Assembly: GCA_964036295.1 (NCBI GenBank)
Contig: OZ038468.1
Location: 4,460,501 to 4,524,500 of the forward strand
Length of the DNA stretch: 64,000 nt
Direction: 5' to 3'
From: Plumapathes pennacea
Taxonomy: Eukaryota; Cnidaria; Anthozoa; Antipatharia; Myriopathidae
Below, piece by piece: positions 1 to 10,315 of the stretch; the first letter of the stretch is position 1, and every line of letters starts with the position of its first letter. Made by a program: the position numbers and the translations under genes. The notes beneath the pieces are model-generated. The model did no database searches, was not told the origin of the DNA, and saw nothing but the letters and a program-made list of their open reading frames with translations.

Positions 1-1014
1 GTTAAGAACATGTCCAGTGCCACAGTATAGCTTCTGAAGAAGTGGAGTTTCCTCGTCTGCTTGATCTAATTCAATATCCGCTGCCGATGTTTCTGCGTTT
101 GGAGACATGGTCTGAGACTTGGTACGAATAATAATTACTGGAGTTTTAAAGTTCGGAGCGACGGACATCAATGCCATATAGCGGCGATAGGCTTTCACAA
201 AGAGTCGGAGCCATCAATACTTCGGCATTGATACTTCATGTTGTTCAAACTGTAGACCAGTGGCCGAGTTTAACATGACAATGGGAACCTTGCTACGTTT
301 GGCATGCATATTGGCGTCATCACGTAACAAAGAGCGTCACGCATCGGTAATAATAATAGTAACATATACCTTTATTAGCATGGTGGCTATATTTAGGCCC
401 CGTTTACACTTGAAAACTCTTTCGGGTACAAAGTTCCCACTTTCGATTCCGGATTCGATTTCTCTCCAGATTCACTAAAAATGACACCAGATTCACAAAA
501 CTAGTGTAAACGCTTTCACGAATCCGGATATATTCGCTCCGGGACCTTACTGTAGTTTGAAGCTTACAGCTTGTGGGGTCGTGTAGCAAAGAAAAGACCA
601 ATACCATAAAAATGTAAGTGAATAAAATAAAATAACTAGGAGTTCCATATCGGGCGATGTTTTCAACTATTTCGTTATCGACAAGAATACTAGTAACATT
701 TACTCTGGCGACTTCCGCAACGGAAATAAACATTCACTGTACGTACTGAGCGTTGCAAGCACGTTGCGAGCACGTTCGTAGCCGACAAGCACGTTCCTGA
801 AGCCAAAGCAAACGTCTTTTCCGGACTTCATTCCAACATGGTGGCTAATATTGAACAAACAGCACGTGCTTAAAAATATCCGAGCAAAGGTTTTGTTTAC
901 ACTTCTTTGAACGGGTAGAGCATGTGCTGGAGCATCATGACGTCGTGGGTATGCCCGCGTTATATTGGCCAGCAGATATTGTTACATGACTGAAACTGCA
1001 CTCCATGGAAACAC
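1..1014. other. Non-coding stretch, no gene recognised
   Basis: I find no recognisable coding exon, RNA gene or clear inverted-repeat element here. The short open frames show no domain motif and overlap each other on both strands. Confidence 0.5.
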
Positions 1015-1500
1015 TTGGTTTACTCTTTACCAGACGAGAAAAAGGTGACTGCCGTCCTGATGCTTGACCTTAGCAAGGCATTTGACAGTATTCATCATGA
1101 GACACTACCCATGAAACTCCACAAGCTAGATGTCTCTGACCAAACAGTAGCATGGTTTGCCAGTTATCTGGCGTACAGACAACAGCGTGTGCGCATAAGT
1201 AATTCACTCTCTAGCCCTCTTACCATCAAACACGGGGTACCTGAAGGCTCCATTCTGGGCACTTTACTCTTTAACCTATACATAGACGACCTGCCGTCTG
1301 CCTGCAACACCAGCAAAGTTGAGTCATATGTAGACGACTCCAAGCCGTACCTCTTCTTCTCCAAAAAAGAAACTAAAGGCCGACTTGAGGACCTCAGAAG
1401 TGACTTACTATGCGTTGCGTCCTGGTGCTACTCGAACAGGCTCCTCATAAACCCTGGCAAAACCAAATTCTGTGTTTTCGGGTCTACTAAATCAACATAG
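1015..1500 (+). mobile_element. Non-LTR retrotransposon reverse transcriptase fragment (truncated)
   Basis: A 161-codon open segment carries the central blocks of a non-LTR (LINE-type) reverse transcriptase. The first catalytic block reads LMLDLSKAFDSIHHE, matching the usual D-x-SKAFD motif. The second reads GVPEGSILGTLLFNLYIDDL, matching G-V-P-Q-G-S-x-L-G-P. The third reads YVDDS, where the family normally has Y/F-A-D-D. A thumb-proximal block (LLINPGKTKFCVFGS) follows. The upstream RT blocks, the endonuclease and the C-terminal part are absent, so this is a 5'- and 3'-truncated dead copy. The frame begins without an ATG in a plausible context. Ala to Val in the catalytic box and Gln to Glu in GVPQG may be decay. 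The family (CR1/RTE/L2-like) cannot be fixed from this fragment. Confidence 0.85.
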
Positions 1501-1974
1501 TGTAACATATTTGTAAAATAATATTTACTAACCCTGCAAACAGATTCTCTTTCACTCTACACTGGTAAGAAAAGAAGAATGAGCTCTGTTTTCTATGTTG
1601 CGCATGTGGAAGCGGTATGCAACCAAGCTGGTTGAAGCCTCGATCATTTCAAAAAACACCATGGGTATGAAAACAGTCCACAGTTTACGGAAGTGCAAAT
1701 GTGGGAAGTGCTGACTTGTATGATCCATTTATTTAAACAAGGGAACTAGTTTGACTGATTAAAATGTTTGAAAGAACAACTAATGCATGCTCAACAAATA
1801 AAGCCATGTCTTATGTTTACTCAGAGGCTCTGTTGGCAGGGTAAAATTATTCTGGCAATGTTGTTTATAACAAAAGATATGTAACGCAACAAGATTGCTC
1901 TGACTCATGATTGTAAATAACATAACGAGATTGTTTTGCTTCATGAGCTTATATCATAAAGCAAAGTAACTTAT
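1501..1974. other. Non-coding AT-rich stretch
   Basis: No gene, tandem repeat or clear inverted repeat is visible. It may be the decayed tail of the adjoining retrotransposon fragment, but no poly-A tail or target duplication was found. Confidence 0.4.
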
Positions 1975-3720
1975 TGCTCGCGGGGGCCTGGGGCCCACGA
2001 GAGCTTAAAAATGGGCTTTTTTATTTATTTATTTTTTCCTTTTTGTGGGTCGAGAATCAGCACACGGTGATTGGTTCATATTATCACGTGCTGGGCGATG
2101 ACGTAATTGATTTCGCTAAACAACTCGAGATGTGGCCAGTGAATTGCTCGTTACTTGTGTGTAAAAGTTAACTGCATCCCATCCAAACTCAACACCATTT
2201 GGCTCTGTGGAATAGGCACGGATAAACTGGATTTTCGGGAACGATTTTGGCTCGCGTTCACCGCGGAAGCTTTGAGTAAATAGCCGTAAACAAATATTTG
2301 ATGGTACCGCTGTCGCCGATAAATATTTAGTCCCGACGAAACTTTCTGTGGCGACACGAAATACTTTTGGGAAGATAACAGGGCCAAAGCAGAAACCAAA
2401 GCTACGGTGAGCTTTAGCCGTAAAACAATGACGCTTTATGCTTTACTCTGTACATGACATCTGTTGCCTCATAAAATTCTTCTGCGTATCGTACATTGCC
2501 TGTTGAAGTGTTTCTTTCATTCGATCATGTAGCCTTTGTTTCGCAATGGTCAGTGAATACAAGAAATGAAAAATACACCGAAATAATTCTGAGGATTGAG
2601 TTTGCAGTCACAAATGGACTGAACACACTGTGAACAAAAGCGCAATAATATTGTAAACATCTCTCGTGTGACATTCCTCGCTTTCAATTTTATATTTGTT
2701 ACAGAGCACGAATACTCGAAAGCCTGATAGAAAAAAACGTATTGAGTTAATAAAAGAAAACACATAAGTAGTGAAGCGAAAAAGTAAACTGCATCCCATT
2801 CAAATTCAACGACATTTGGCTCTGTGGAATATGCACGGATAAACTGGATTTTAGGAAAAGATTTTGGCTCGCGTTCACCGCACAAGCTTTGAGAATAGCC
2901 GTAAACAAATGTTTGATGGTACCTCTGGGGTATTGCAAATATCTCTGTCGCCGATAAGTATTTAGTCACGAAATACTTCTGGGAAGATAACAAGCCGAAA
3001 ACGGAAACCAAAGCTACGATGAGCTTTAGCCGCAAAACAATGGCGATTTATGCTTTTCTCTGTACATGACATCTGTTGCCTCAAAAAGTTCTTCTGCTTA
3101 TCGTACTTTGCCTGTTGAAATGTTTCTTTCATTCGATCATGTAGCCTTTGTTTTGCAATGGTCATTGTATACCAGATATGAAAAATACACCGAAATAGTC
3201 CTGAGCATTGAGTTTGCAGTTCACAAATGACTGAACACACTTTGAACAAAACCGCAATAAACAAGTGTCGTGTTACATTCCTCGCTTGTTACAGAACACA
3301 AATACTTGAAAGCCTGATGGAAGAAACGTATTCAGTTAATAAAAGAAAATACAGAAGCATTGAAGAGAAGGCTGGATTAATCGTGGCCTCTCGTTAGAAA
3401 TCGTCGAAGTCAAACTGTCAAAAATTGATTGTGCATAAAAAGATATGTCACGCATTCTCAAAATGCAGGGTCGCTCAACCTTTAGGAAGCAGGTGTATGA
3501 GTGTTGTAATGATAATTTATAGTGTAATCAGGTTTCATTTGACTAAGGTATCAACAGCCAAGTTCTCTATAACTGTGTGATATTTTTCTGGTGAGAAACT
3601 GGAAGTCTCTCTTGGGAGTTCCACTCTTGTCCCTACTTTCCATTTTAGTATATTCTGGTCTCGACGCAACTCACGCCGCGAGCTCACTGGCAACGTCAGT
3701 CTAGTATTGATTTGCAATAC
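1975..3720. repeat. Dispersed repeat family A, locus 1, with internal tandem duplication
   Basis: The segment matches 56100-57250 over most of its length. Shared landmarks are a GC-rich start (GCTCGCGGG), the string CACACGGTGATTGGTT, the string TTAACTGCAT and a 3' part with GTGTATGAGTGTTGTAATGAT. The central 600 bp is present twice here (about 2158-2780 and 2785-3360) but once in the second locus. Open frames on the minus strand in both halves are similar because the DNA is duplicated. They show no domain and differ by stops and frameshifts, so I do not call them genes. Confidence 0.75.
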
Positions 3721-3925
3721 ACTGCACTATTAGTACCCTTCTGTGTATTGTGTTGATTCTTTGTTATAAGCAATAGAATGTCAAATGCTTTTTAGGGGCA
3801 CATGTTTTTCTGTCTTGGACTTTCCTTTGTTTGTTTTTGTGCACCAAAAACTGGCGAAAGAAGTGTCTAATTTTAAAATGCTCTTCTTTTGGTTTTGGTG
3901 AAATGGGCTTCAAACCCCAATTGAA

Positions 3926-4072
3926 CTGGGTATGAGAAATGCACTCTTGGTAGCAAACTGGTTATCAAATAATTTTCCTGTGTAAGTTCAGCCTCTGATC
4001 TTACTGTATGTGACCTGTAGTTCCTTAAGCCCAGCAAAAGTTTTTATGAATTCCTTTTTAGAAAGGGTACTA
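3926..4072 (-). pseudogene. Decayed inverted copy of the RPA-like gene 3' end
   Basis: Read on the minus strand, this stretch matches 10048-10190 closely, including AAGGAACTACAGGTCAC, then TTACACAG, AAATTATTTGATAA and TTTGCTACCAAGAGTGCATT. Its first part corresponds to the end of the intact RPA-like gene (the part encoding EEFIKLFLGLKELEVTYD, about 9210-9262) but the frame is broken. It is therefore a fragment of the same duplicated unit, inverted and about 6 kb upstream of the direct copies. Confidence 0.7.
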
Positions 4073-4501
4073 ATAATAAATAATTTATTAGTGTACCAGC
4101 TCTCAGTTATCTCACCCCAAAAATGGGCCATGCTTTTCTCTGCATAAAAAATAGAAGTGAAATAATTAGAAAAACATTTAGAAAGTGCTGTGTGTTTAGC
4201 TATTGTCCTTTTTTGGGTCTAGTTTTAGCCTAATGGGTCCTTTTTTGGGTCTAAAAATTTGGCTCTCATTTGCACCTCCCAGTCACTAATATACATGTAC
4301 CTGAGTATACCCCCCCCCCCCCCCCCTCCCTCCCCTCCCCCAGGAGGCTGTATTGCATTATTGGTGTGTATGATCATCTGACCAAACTGACATGACTGTA
4401 ATACACACTGTTATGCTCGGTGTATAGTAAGCAAGTTCAATTTAAATATAAAAAGAAAAATAGTTTAATTCTCCTGCTGGTTATCTTTGTTTTCATTCCA
4501 G

Positions 4502-5065
4502 GGTTTATGAAGCTGTACAGTGTATGTACTGTTTGTTGGTCTCGTGGTGGCAGCATTCTACATCCCTAAAGGAAACTGTGGAAAAAGGTATCATCTCAAT
4601 CAATCTCAATGTGTTTCAACAGCTATATATATTTTTAGAACAGACTACAGTCCCCAATTCAATGATAGAACTATGATACTATAGCAAAAGAGATTTAAAT
4701 CACATTTATGCTTATATGCAATGGTCTTTATATACAGAGTATATACAACGATCAGTCATATGCTTAGCCTGAATTTAAGCTGTTCTCCAGTTCTTTCAAA
4801 CTAGGAGCCTAGACATGCTATTTGAACTCTAAAACCTTGGAAGAAACCAAAATTCCAATCTAATTGTACTCAAAAAAATTGGGCAAGCATAAAAATGTAG
4901 TCTATCTCATGCATGTTCACCACAAAGTCATCTTAGATATTTTGCCAACGACATCACATATTTTAGCTGTGATTTTGTTAATTGTATCTCTTTTCTGTGT
5001 TACAGCATGGTGGCTACGTTCATTCTGCTTCAGCTCATCCAGCTGGTGGATTTTGGCGGATGTTG
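4502..5065 (+). pseudogene. Serine incorporator (SERINC/TMS)-like gene fragment, decayed but with intron
   Basis: Two exon-like pieces are separated by an apparent intron. The first (4502-4587) follows the acceptor TTTTCATTCCAG and ends at AAAAAG|GTATCA. It encodes GFMKLY in one frame and then LFVGLVVAAFYIPKGNCGK in another, so one frameshift separates the parts. The second (from about 5006, after TTTCTGTGTTACAG) encodes MVATFILLQLIQLVDF followed by GGCW and a stop. These resemble consecutive membrane segments of SERINC proteins, where an FYIP motif is followed by an L-I-Q-L-V-x-x-x-D-F-A-H-S-W-N segment. That resemblance is from memory of the family. The middle exon is not seen. The frameshift and the stop at the expected Asn indicate a non-functional, non-processed copy. 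Confidence 0.55.
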
Positions 5066-5377
5066 GTAATTGTATAATGTTATTTTGCTATGTATACATG
5101 TACACTCTGACATTGAGAAACAAACCACTGTGGCAATAAAACATTCCGGCAGAATGTATAATATGATATTTATATACATAAACACAAATGTCAGAAAATA
5201 GTGTCAGAAAATAGTGCAAGATATTGAGCCAGGGAGGCAGAAGCCTTTGGGATGTGTGTACCTGCTGTCATAACACATCCTTTGGGAACTAATTAAGACA
5301 GACACTAATACATTTGTAGTACTTCACATTATAAAATTAGAACTGTAATACATACATGTAATATATAGAGATTACTT

Positions 5378-5514
5378 CATGGAAAGTGCGCGCGTACGGT
5401 TTTTATTCACGAGTTGTGAAGTATCATAAAACGAACGAGCGAGGCTTTGCGAGCGAGTGAGTTTTATGATACGAAACAACGAGTGAATAAAAACTGTACA
5501 AAGCACTTTCCATG
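5378..5514. repeat. Palindromic (foldback) element, about 137 bp
   Basis: The left end CATGGAAAGTGC is matched by GCACTTTCCATG at the right. Inside, GTTTTTATTCACGAGTTGT pairs with ACAACGAGTGAATAAAAAC, and ATCATAAAAC pairs with GTTTTATGAT. The arms span about 55-60 bp each around a loop near GAGGCTTTGCGAG. No coding capacity. This is typical of a hairpin-type miniature element. Confidence 0.85.
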
Positions 5515-5524
5515 ATGTTTTCTG

Positions 5525-5685
5525 TTTATTATATACATACTGAGACATTTATGATGGGACCGGAAAACCCTTTAAAAGTAGTGAAAAATCGTCGTTCGCG
5601 GCCTCTCATTGGCTAGAACTCATTTGCGTACGAAATTTTACGATATGGCTTTTTCGTGAGTATGTCTCAGTATGTATATAATAAA
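5525..5685. repeat. Small terminal-inverted-repeat element
   Basis: TTTATTATATACATACTGAGAC at the left is the reverse complement of the right end at 5664-5685. The element is about 160 bp, starts 10 bp after the neighbouring palindrome, and has no coding capacity. Confidence 0.8.
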
Positions 5686-6960
5686 TACCAATACATGAAG
5701 TTGAGTGAATTTTTGTCTATAAATGTTACTGGGAGAAGAGAGGTAACAGCCTACAATAGAACCTTCCATAAGGAACCACCCTTCCTTCGGCTTAAGTGGT
5801 CACTTAGGGAATTTCTCACAATGGGAGGCCTAAGGGAGATCCAGCTTTGAGCCACAACCAGTGTCAAATACTGTGGCTTTCTTGACTGCATAACAACTTG
5901 AGTTACAAGAAATCAGTTGCTTATCTTGTTACAGGCAGCAGTTCAAACACCCTTGGGGGGGGGGGGGGGGGCACTTGAATAATAATTGCATTCGACGAAG
6001 GAGAACGCAGTCTAATCACGTCATTTCCAGTCTGGATGCCATGCGAGTATTGTTAGTGCAACTTTAAATGACTTTGATGACTTTCGTGTTTTTGTTGCAG
6101 TCGAAAATTGTTGTAGTTAACATTGTACAAGTTATGAAACAAACCTGTTGCATTCAGTTATTGAGTATTTGCATGTGGCATTGATTTGGCCTTGCAGGCA
6201 GTACATGGTACTGGCTGTTCCGCCATCTTGTACTATGTCTGATGCATAAACGCTTGTCGATGAAAAGGTCGACATTTTGAGCATTACGGTTGCCACTATA
6301 GTGATTGGAAATGGCCCAGGAGTGGAGCATTTACCCATACATTTGCCGTACACGTGGGGACATTTGAACGGCCTTGTGGGTCCAGCTGGGGAGTTTGACC
6401 GGCAAAAATCGAAAGTTCAAATTATGCCCAGGGGTATGCGCGGGGAAGGAGTGGGGGAATGTTAACACTACATTAACAGTAGTTTTCTTATTTCAAAGTA
6501 AGAACACTTGTAAAACCTGTTGGAAGTTTTGTGCAAGGTCAATGTGGGTATGTTTTGCTTCGGATGAGTACAATGAGTGCTAAGGCATTATGGAACGTGT
6601 ATGTAGCTTTAAATAGCAGGGGTTACTTTGATTTTTTTCAGAGATTCAGGATGTACTCGTTACTGGGATCTTTAAATCTGTTGGCAAATTTCGCGAAGCT
6701 ATGAATTTGCTTTTTAGATGACCGTCGAAAAATCGGATCGAAAGGCACCAATCATATTGTGGGGTTATTTTTGATAGCCAGCTAAAAGAGAGATGGAATA
6801 ACCAATCACAAAGTTATCAAAACAGAAACTTTAAAGTTCCCAATCAAAAAATGGCTGTCAATCGTATGGTCTTTTAATTGACATTTGTACTTGTTGGTGC
6901 CAAAATCACTGTAGTTTGCCTGAGAGTAACTTTAGCGGAGCGCTGAATTCTGTGGGATTT
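5686..6960. other. Non-coding stretch with a poly-G run
   Basis: A run of about 18 G lies at 5954-5972. No exon with a convincing family match is seen. The open frame around 6277-6465 has no recognisable motif. Confidence 0.4.
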
Positions 6961-7002
6961 GTGAGGTGAGTGCATCATTATATTCAATGAAAATTCCTAA
7001 AA

Positions 7003-7290
7003 GTATTGCGGAAATGCTAAGTTTATCGTATTCTTTTCGCAGAAGCCTTTCTGACGACGAGATTTGACAGAGTGGTTGAATTCTGTGTTTTTGGGTAAGT
7101 GGACATCCTAAACTTTACTGTGCGTGTTTGCGTTGAAGTGGAAAATTTTGGAACGAAAATTGTACAGGTACTGTGGAAATGCTAAAGCTGTTTTTTTTTA
7201 TTTGCGCAGAAGCCTTTTTGACGACGCGATTTGTGATTGTGTCAAACTTGAATGTGTCACCAAGAAGAAGCCCGCATAACGGGGAAATGT
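7003..7290 (+). promoter_or_regulatory. Duplicated 5' leader / splice-acceptor segment upstream of the RPA-like gene
   Basis: Two related segments, 7003-7075 and 7170-7234, both read GGAAATGCTAA, then a pyrimidine tract ending in CGCAG (TTCTTTTCGCAG and TTATTTGCGCAG), then AAGCCTTT(C/T)TGACGACG. Each looks like an intron end followed by a short non-coding exon. The first such exon could end at the donor-like GGGTAAGT near 7094. I infer alternative untranslated leader exons for the gene starting at 7399; no transcript evidence is available. Confidence 0.4.
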
Positions 7291-7398
7291 TGCTTTCAAA
7301 CATCCACCTAAACAAGTGAAGACCATTTCGATAAATTTCGACTTTTGCTGTTTGTTTCAGAGATTGCGTCGGAATTGACATCTGGCATCTTTGGTGAA

Positions 7399-9348
7399 AT
7401 GGCAAGTTTCCAAGGTATGCTCAAGTGACTTCCTTTTTCTTTTATTTCTTTTTCCAACAAATACACCTGCAAAAACGTTTGCCTCGATTTTTCAGCGGAA
7501 CAAAAGGTGCATATTTTTAGAGGGCTCATTCTGTCAATGCTTACTAGCCCTGGGACGTACAGGGGAGGGGGAGTTGTTGCCACCCCCACCCCCCACCCCC
7601 TCGGGTTTTTCGAAAATACCTTCGGATAATTTTTTTGATAAAGCTGCTTTTCTTCAGTAGTTTATCAGTTTTTCAGTAGTTTCCCTTTTCTGCGAGAAAA
7701 ATATGGGATTTGAAAATAGATGCCATTTTGGATGACATCATGGAACCCCCAGCAGAGCCCCTAATGCACCACAACCACCAAACGAACCATATCTCATGGA
7801 ATTCAGACCAAGCTATGAACTGAAGGCAAAAATACATCAATACAACGAAAACTCTGGAAAGGGGTTCCATCACCCCCACCCCACCCCCCCATAATGGTGG
7901 GGGTTGACTTTGAATATACATCCAAACGTTAAATTGTCAAACTGAATTTATCCAATTATCTAATTAATTTTTGTTCACTGCTAACACACCAAACAATTTG
8001 TGAATCACTAAGTCAAAGTTTTGTTTGCTTCCATACAAAAGTAGGCCTTTTTTTCAAATACTCCTTTATTTGGAATGACAACATCTAAATGCCATCCATC
8101 CCACCCCTTGACAAAATGTAGAAATATTGTAAAACATACATCTTCAAATTTCTCAATAATCAATTCCACCTTACATTTTTAATTGTTTCACCAACTTTTC
8201 ATTTTCTAATATATTTTGTTATCCTTAGTTTTCCAAAATGTAAATTGAGTTTTATTGTTGTCGTCCCAGGTCTCACTGAAATCATGGGCTATGTGCATCA
8301 AGTGTCACCACTAAAATCTAGTGGAAAAACAAGATACTTTGACTGCACAATCCAAACCACTGAAAAAGCCCAAACAAGAGCAATATGCTTCTACCCTGAC
8401 TACCACCCCAAGTTCAAGGAGATGAACTTGAAGAAACAACCAGTGAAGCTGACAAACTTCAAGATCAGCAAAAAATTTGGAAGGGATGACGTAGTCATTG
8501 ACAGAAACACAAACATAAGTGAGGCATCCAAGCAAACTTTTAAGCCCTTAAAATTAGAAGTGAAGGAATATGTTAATATCAACAGCATACCCTCTTTGGT
8601 GAACAACCACTTAATTTCTGTGAAGGGAAAGTTGTGCCAGCTCTCTGGCACTAAAATGCAAGCCACGGGAGCCCATGGGGTACTAAAACGCCAAAATGGC
8701 TACTTGGTAGATCCCACAGGATCTATAAAAGTTGTTCTGTGGGAAAGGTTTTGTGACACTGTTGAACAAGACAAAACCTACATATTCAGAAATGTCACTG
8801 TTAAGCAGACATCCTATGGTGAGACCTACATAAATACCACTAGAACAGGGTCCTCTATTGATGAAACAGGGGAATTTAAGGGCAACCTTGCCATTCCAGA
8901 AGACCCACCAGAAATGGCAGTGGAAACACTTAAAGCAAAGATAATTGGTGTATTGACAGTATCTAAGTACCCAGTTTGTGCATTTTGCTCTACGAAGCTT
9001 CCTCCCCTGACAAATAAATCACTTGCCCAATGTTTATCGTGCAAATTGTACCAAGATCCAGATTCATGCACAACACATTGGTTCTTCAAGGGTCTGTTTA
9101 AAGCCACTAGTGACACCAATCAACAGCCGATTCAACTGAGCGTCTTCAATCAACAAATTGTAAAGATTTCCCTCTTTGCCAACATGAAAAACATCAATAC
9201 CCTTTCTGAAGAGGAGTTCATAAAGCTTTTCCTGGGCTTAAAAGAGCTAGAGGTTACTTATGATGCACTGCGAAAGGTGCTTACAGATGTACAATTAGCC
9301 ACATCTGCATCATCAACAAATGCACAACAAAAACAAGCAAAAGCATAA
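7399..9348 (+). CDS. RPA-like OB-fold / zinc-ribbon protein (two exons)
   Basis: The predicted protein has 364 residues from two exons: 7399-7414 (MASFQ plus one base, donor CAAG|GTATGC) and 8270-9348 (acceptor GTCGTCCCAG). The join is phase 1 and gives MASFQGLTEIMGYVHQVSP. An internal ATG at 8284 is the alternative start. The body looks like tandem OB folds of the large RPA subunit. The N-terminal fold covers about residues 5-105. A second covers about 110-215, with VKGKLCQL and LVDPTGSIKVVLWE typical of OB strands. A C-terminal region follows with a four-Cys zinc ribbon (CAFC, then about 18 residues, then CLSC) as in the RPA70 C-terminal fold. The likely role is single-strand DNA binding. 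It is much shorter than RPA70, which suggests an RPA-derived gene, possibly carried by a mobile element: some Helitrons encode RPA-like proteins, but no Rep/helicase is seen here. A poly(A) signal AATAAA lies at 9664-9669. Decayed 3' copies flank the gene. Confidence 0.8.
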
Positions 9349-9824
9349 CTCTGAGATGGAAAAACAAGTGCCCCTAAACCCTTTGATATTCTATTGCTTT
9401 TAGCATAGAACCAAAACAGTGACTATAATAATATATGGGGAAGGGTAATGATAGCTTCTTTAACTACCACTTTATAAGCAGCACTCATCGCATAACAAGG
9501 TAATATTAAAATTGTTGACATTTGCAATGCAGACCCTTGTGTCGTGTCGTAGCACCAAATATTAAAACTAAAAACAAACAAATGCCTCATAAGAATGATA
9601 ATTCAAAATTGTTTAACCCTACAGAAGGAAAAGCACAATTCTCTATCACTAAATATCCATTGGAATAAAACACCTTGTTCTGTGAAATGCAGTGCTGCTT
9701 GTGAAGTGAAACAATCTTGTATTATTTGAAATCATAATACACAACAATCTTGTTGTGTTATGTCTTCTGTTAAAAACAATGTTGCCATAGAGACCAAACA
9801 ATACTTATTTGTGTGTCATCCTAA

Positions 9825-10115
9825 TCTAAATATTTTGCACATTTTGCTCTAAGAGGCTTTGAGACAAAATCAAACACTTGCCCAATGTTCATCATACAAG
9901 TTGTTCCAATATCCAAATTCATCCTCAGTGCATTGGTTTTTCAAGGGTCTGCTTAAAAGAAAAAATGACACCAATCAACAGCCCATTTGACAGTCTTCAA
10001 TTGACACATTATGAAGATCTCCCTGATAGCTAAGATGAAAAACATACCTTTTAAAGAGGAATTCATAAAAGCTTTTGCTGAGCTTAAAGGAACTACAGGT
10101 CACGTATGATCTGAG
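9825..10115 (+). pseudogene. Decayed direct copy of the RPA-like gene 3' part
   Basis: This matches 8970-9265 of the intact gene. Shared strings include ATTTTGCTCTA, CACTTGCCCAATGTT, CAAGGGTCTG, GACACCAATCAACAGCC and GAGTTCATAAA(A)GCTTTT. Several small indels break the frame, and the zinc-ribbon cysteines are not all kept. Confidence 0.85.
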
Positions 10116-10187
10116 AGGCTAAACTTACACAGAAAAATTATTTGATAAGCAGTTTGCTACCAAGAGTGCATTCCTCATACCCAGTTG

Positions 10188-10315
10188 AGATCCAGATTCA
10201 TGCTCAATGCATTGGTTTTTCAAGGGTCTGCTTAAAAGCAAAAGTAACACCAATCAACAGCCCATTCAACAGTCTTCAATCAACACATGAAGATTTCCCT
10301 GATAGCAAAGATAAA
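10188..10315 (+). pseudogene. Second, shorter decayed copy of the RPA-like gene 3' part
   Basis: This matches 9056-9180 of the intact gene (GATCCAGATTCATGC, CATTGGTT, TTCAAGGGTCTG, ACACCAATCAACAGCC, GATTTCCCT). It shares with the preceding copy a TGCTTAAAAG change relative to the intact gene, so the two decayed copies are closer to each other than to it. The frame is broken. Confidence 0.8.

Noticed and set aside
404..733. 109-codon minus-strand frame with hydrophobic segment
   Set aside because: No family motif, no splice or start support, and an overlapping frame on the other strand; not distinguishable from chance.
8245..8283. Upstream extension of the RPA-like frame before the ATG at 8284
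   Set aside because: There is no ATG there, and the stretch reads as a pyrimidine-rich splice acceptor (TTTTATTGTTGTCGTCCCAG) that joins in phase to the MASFQ exon.
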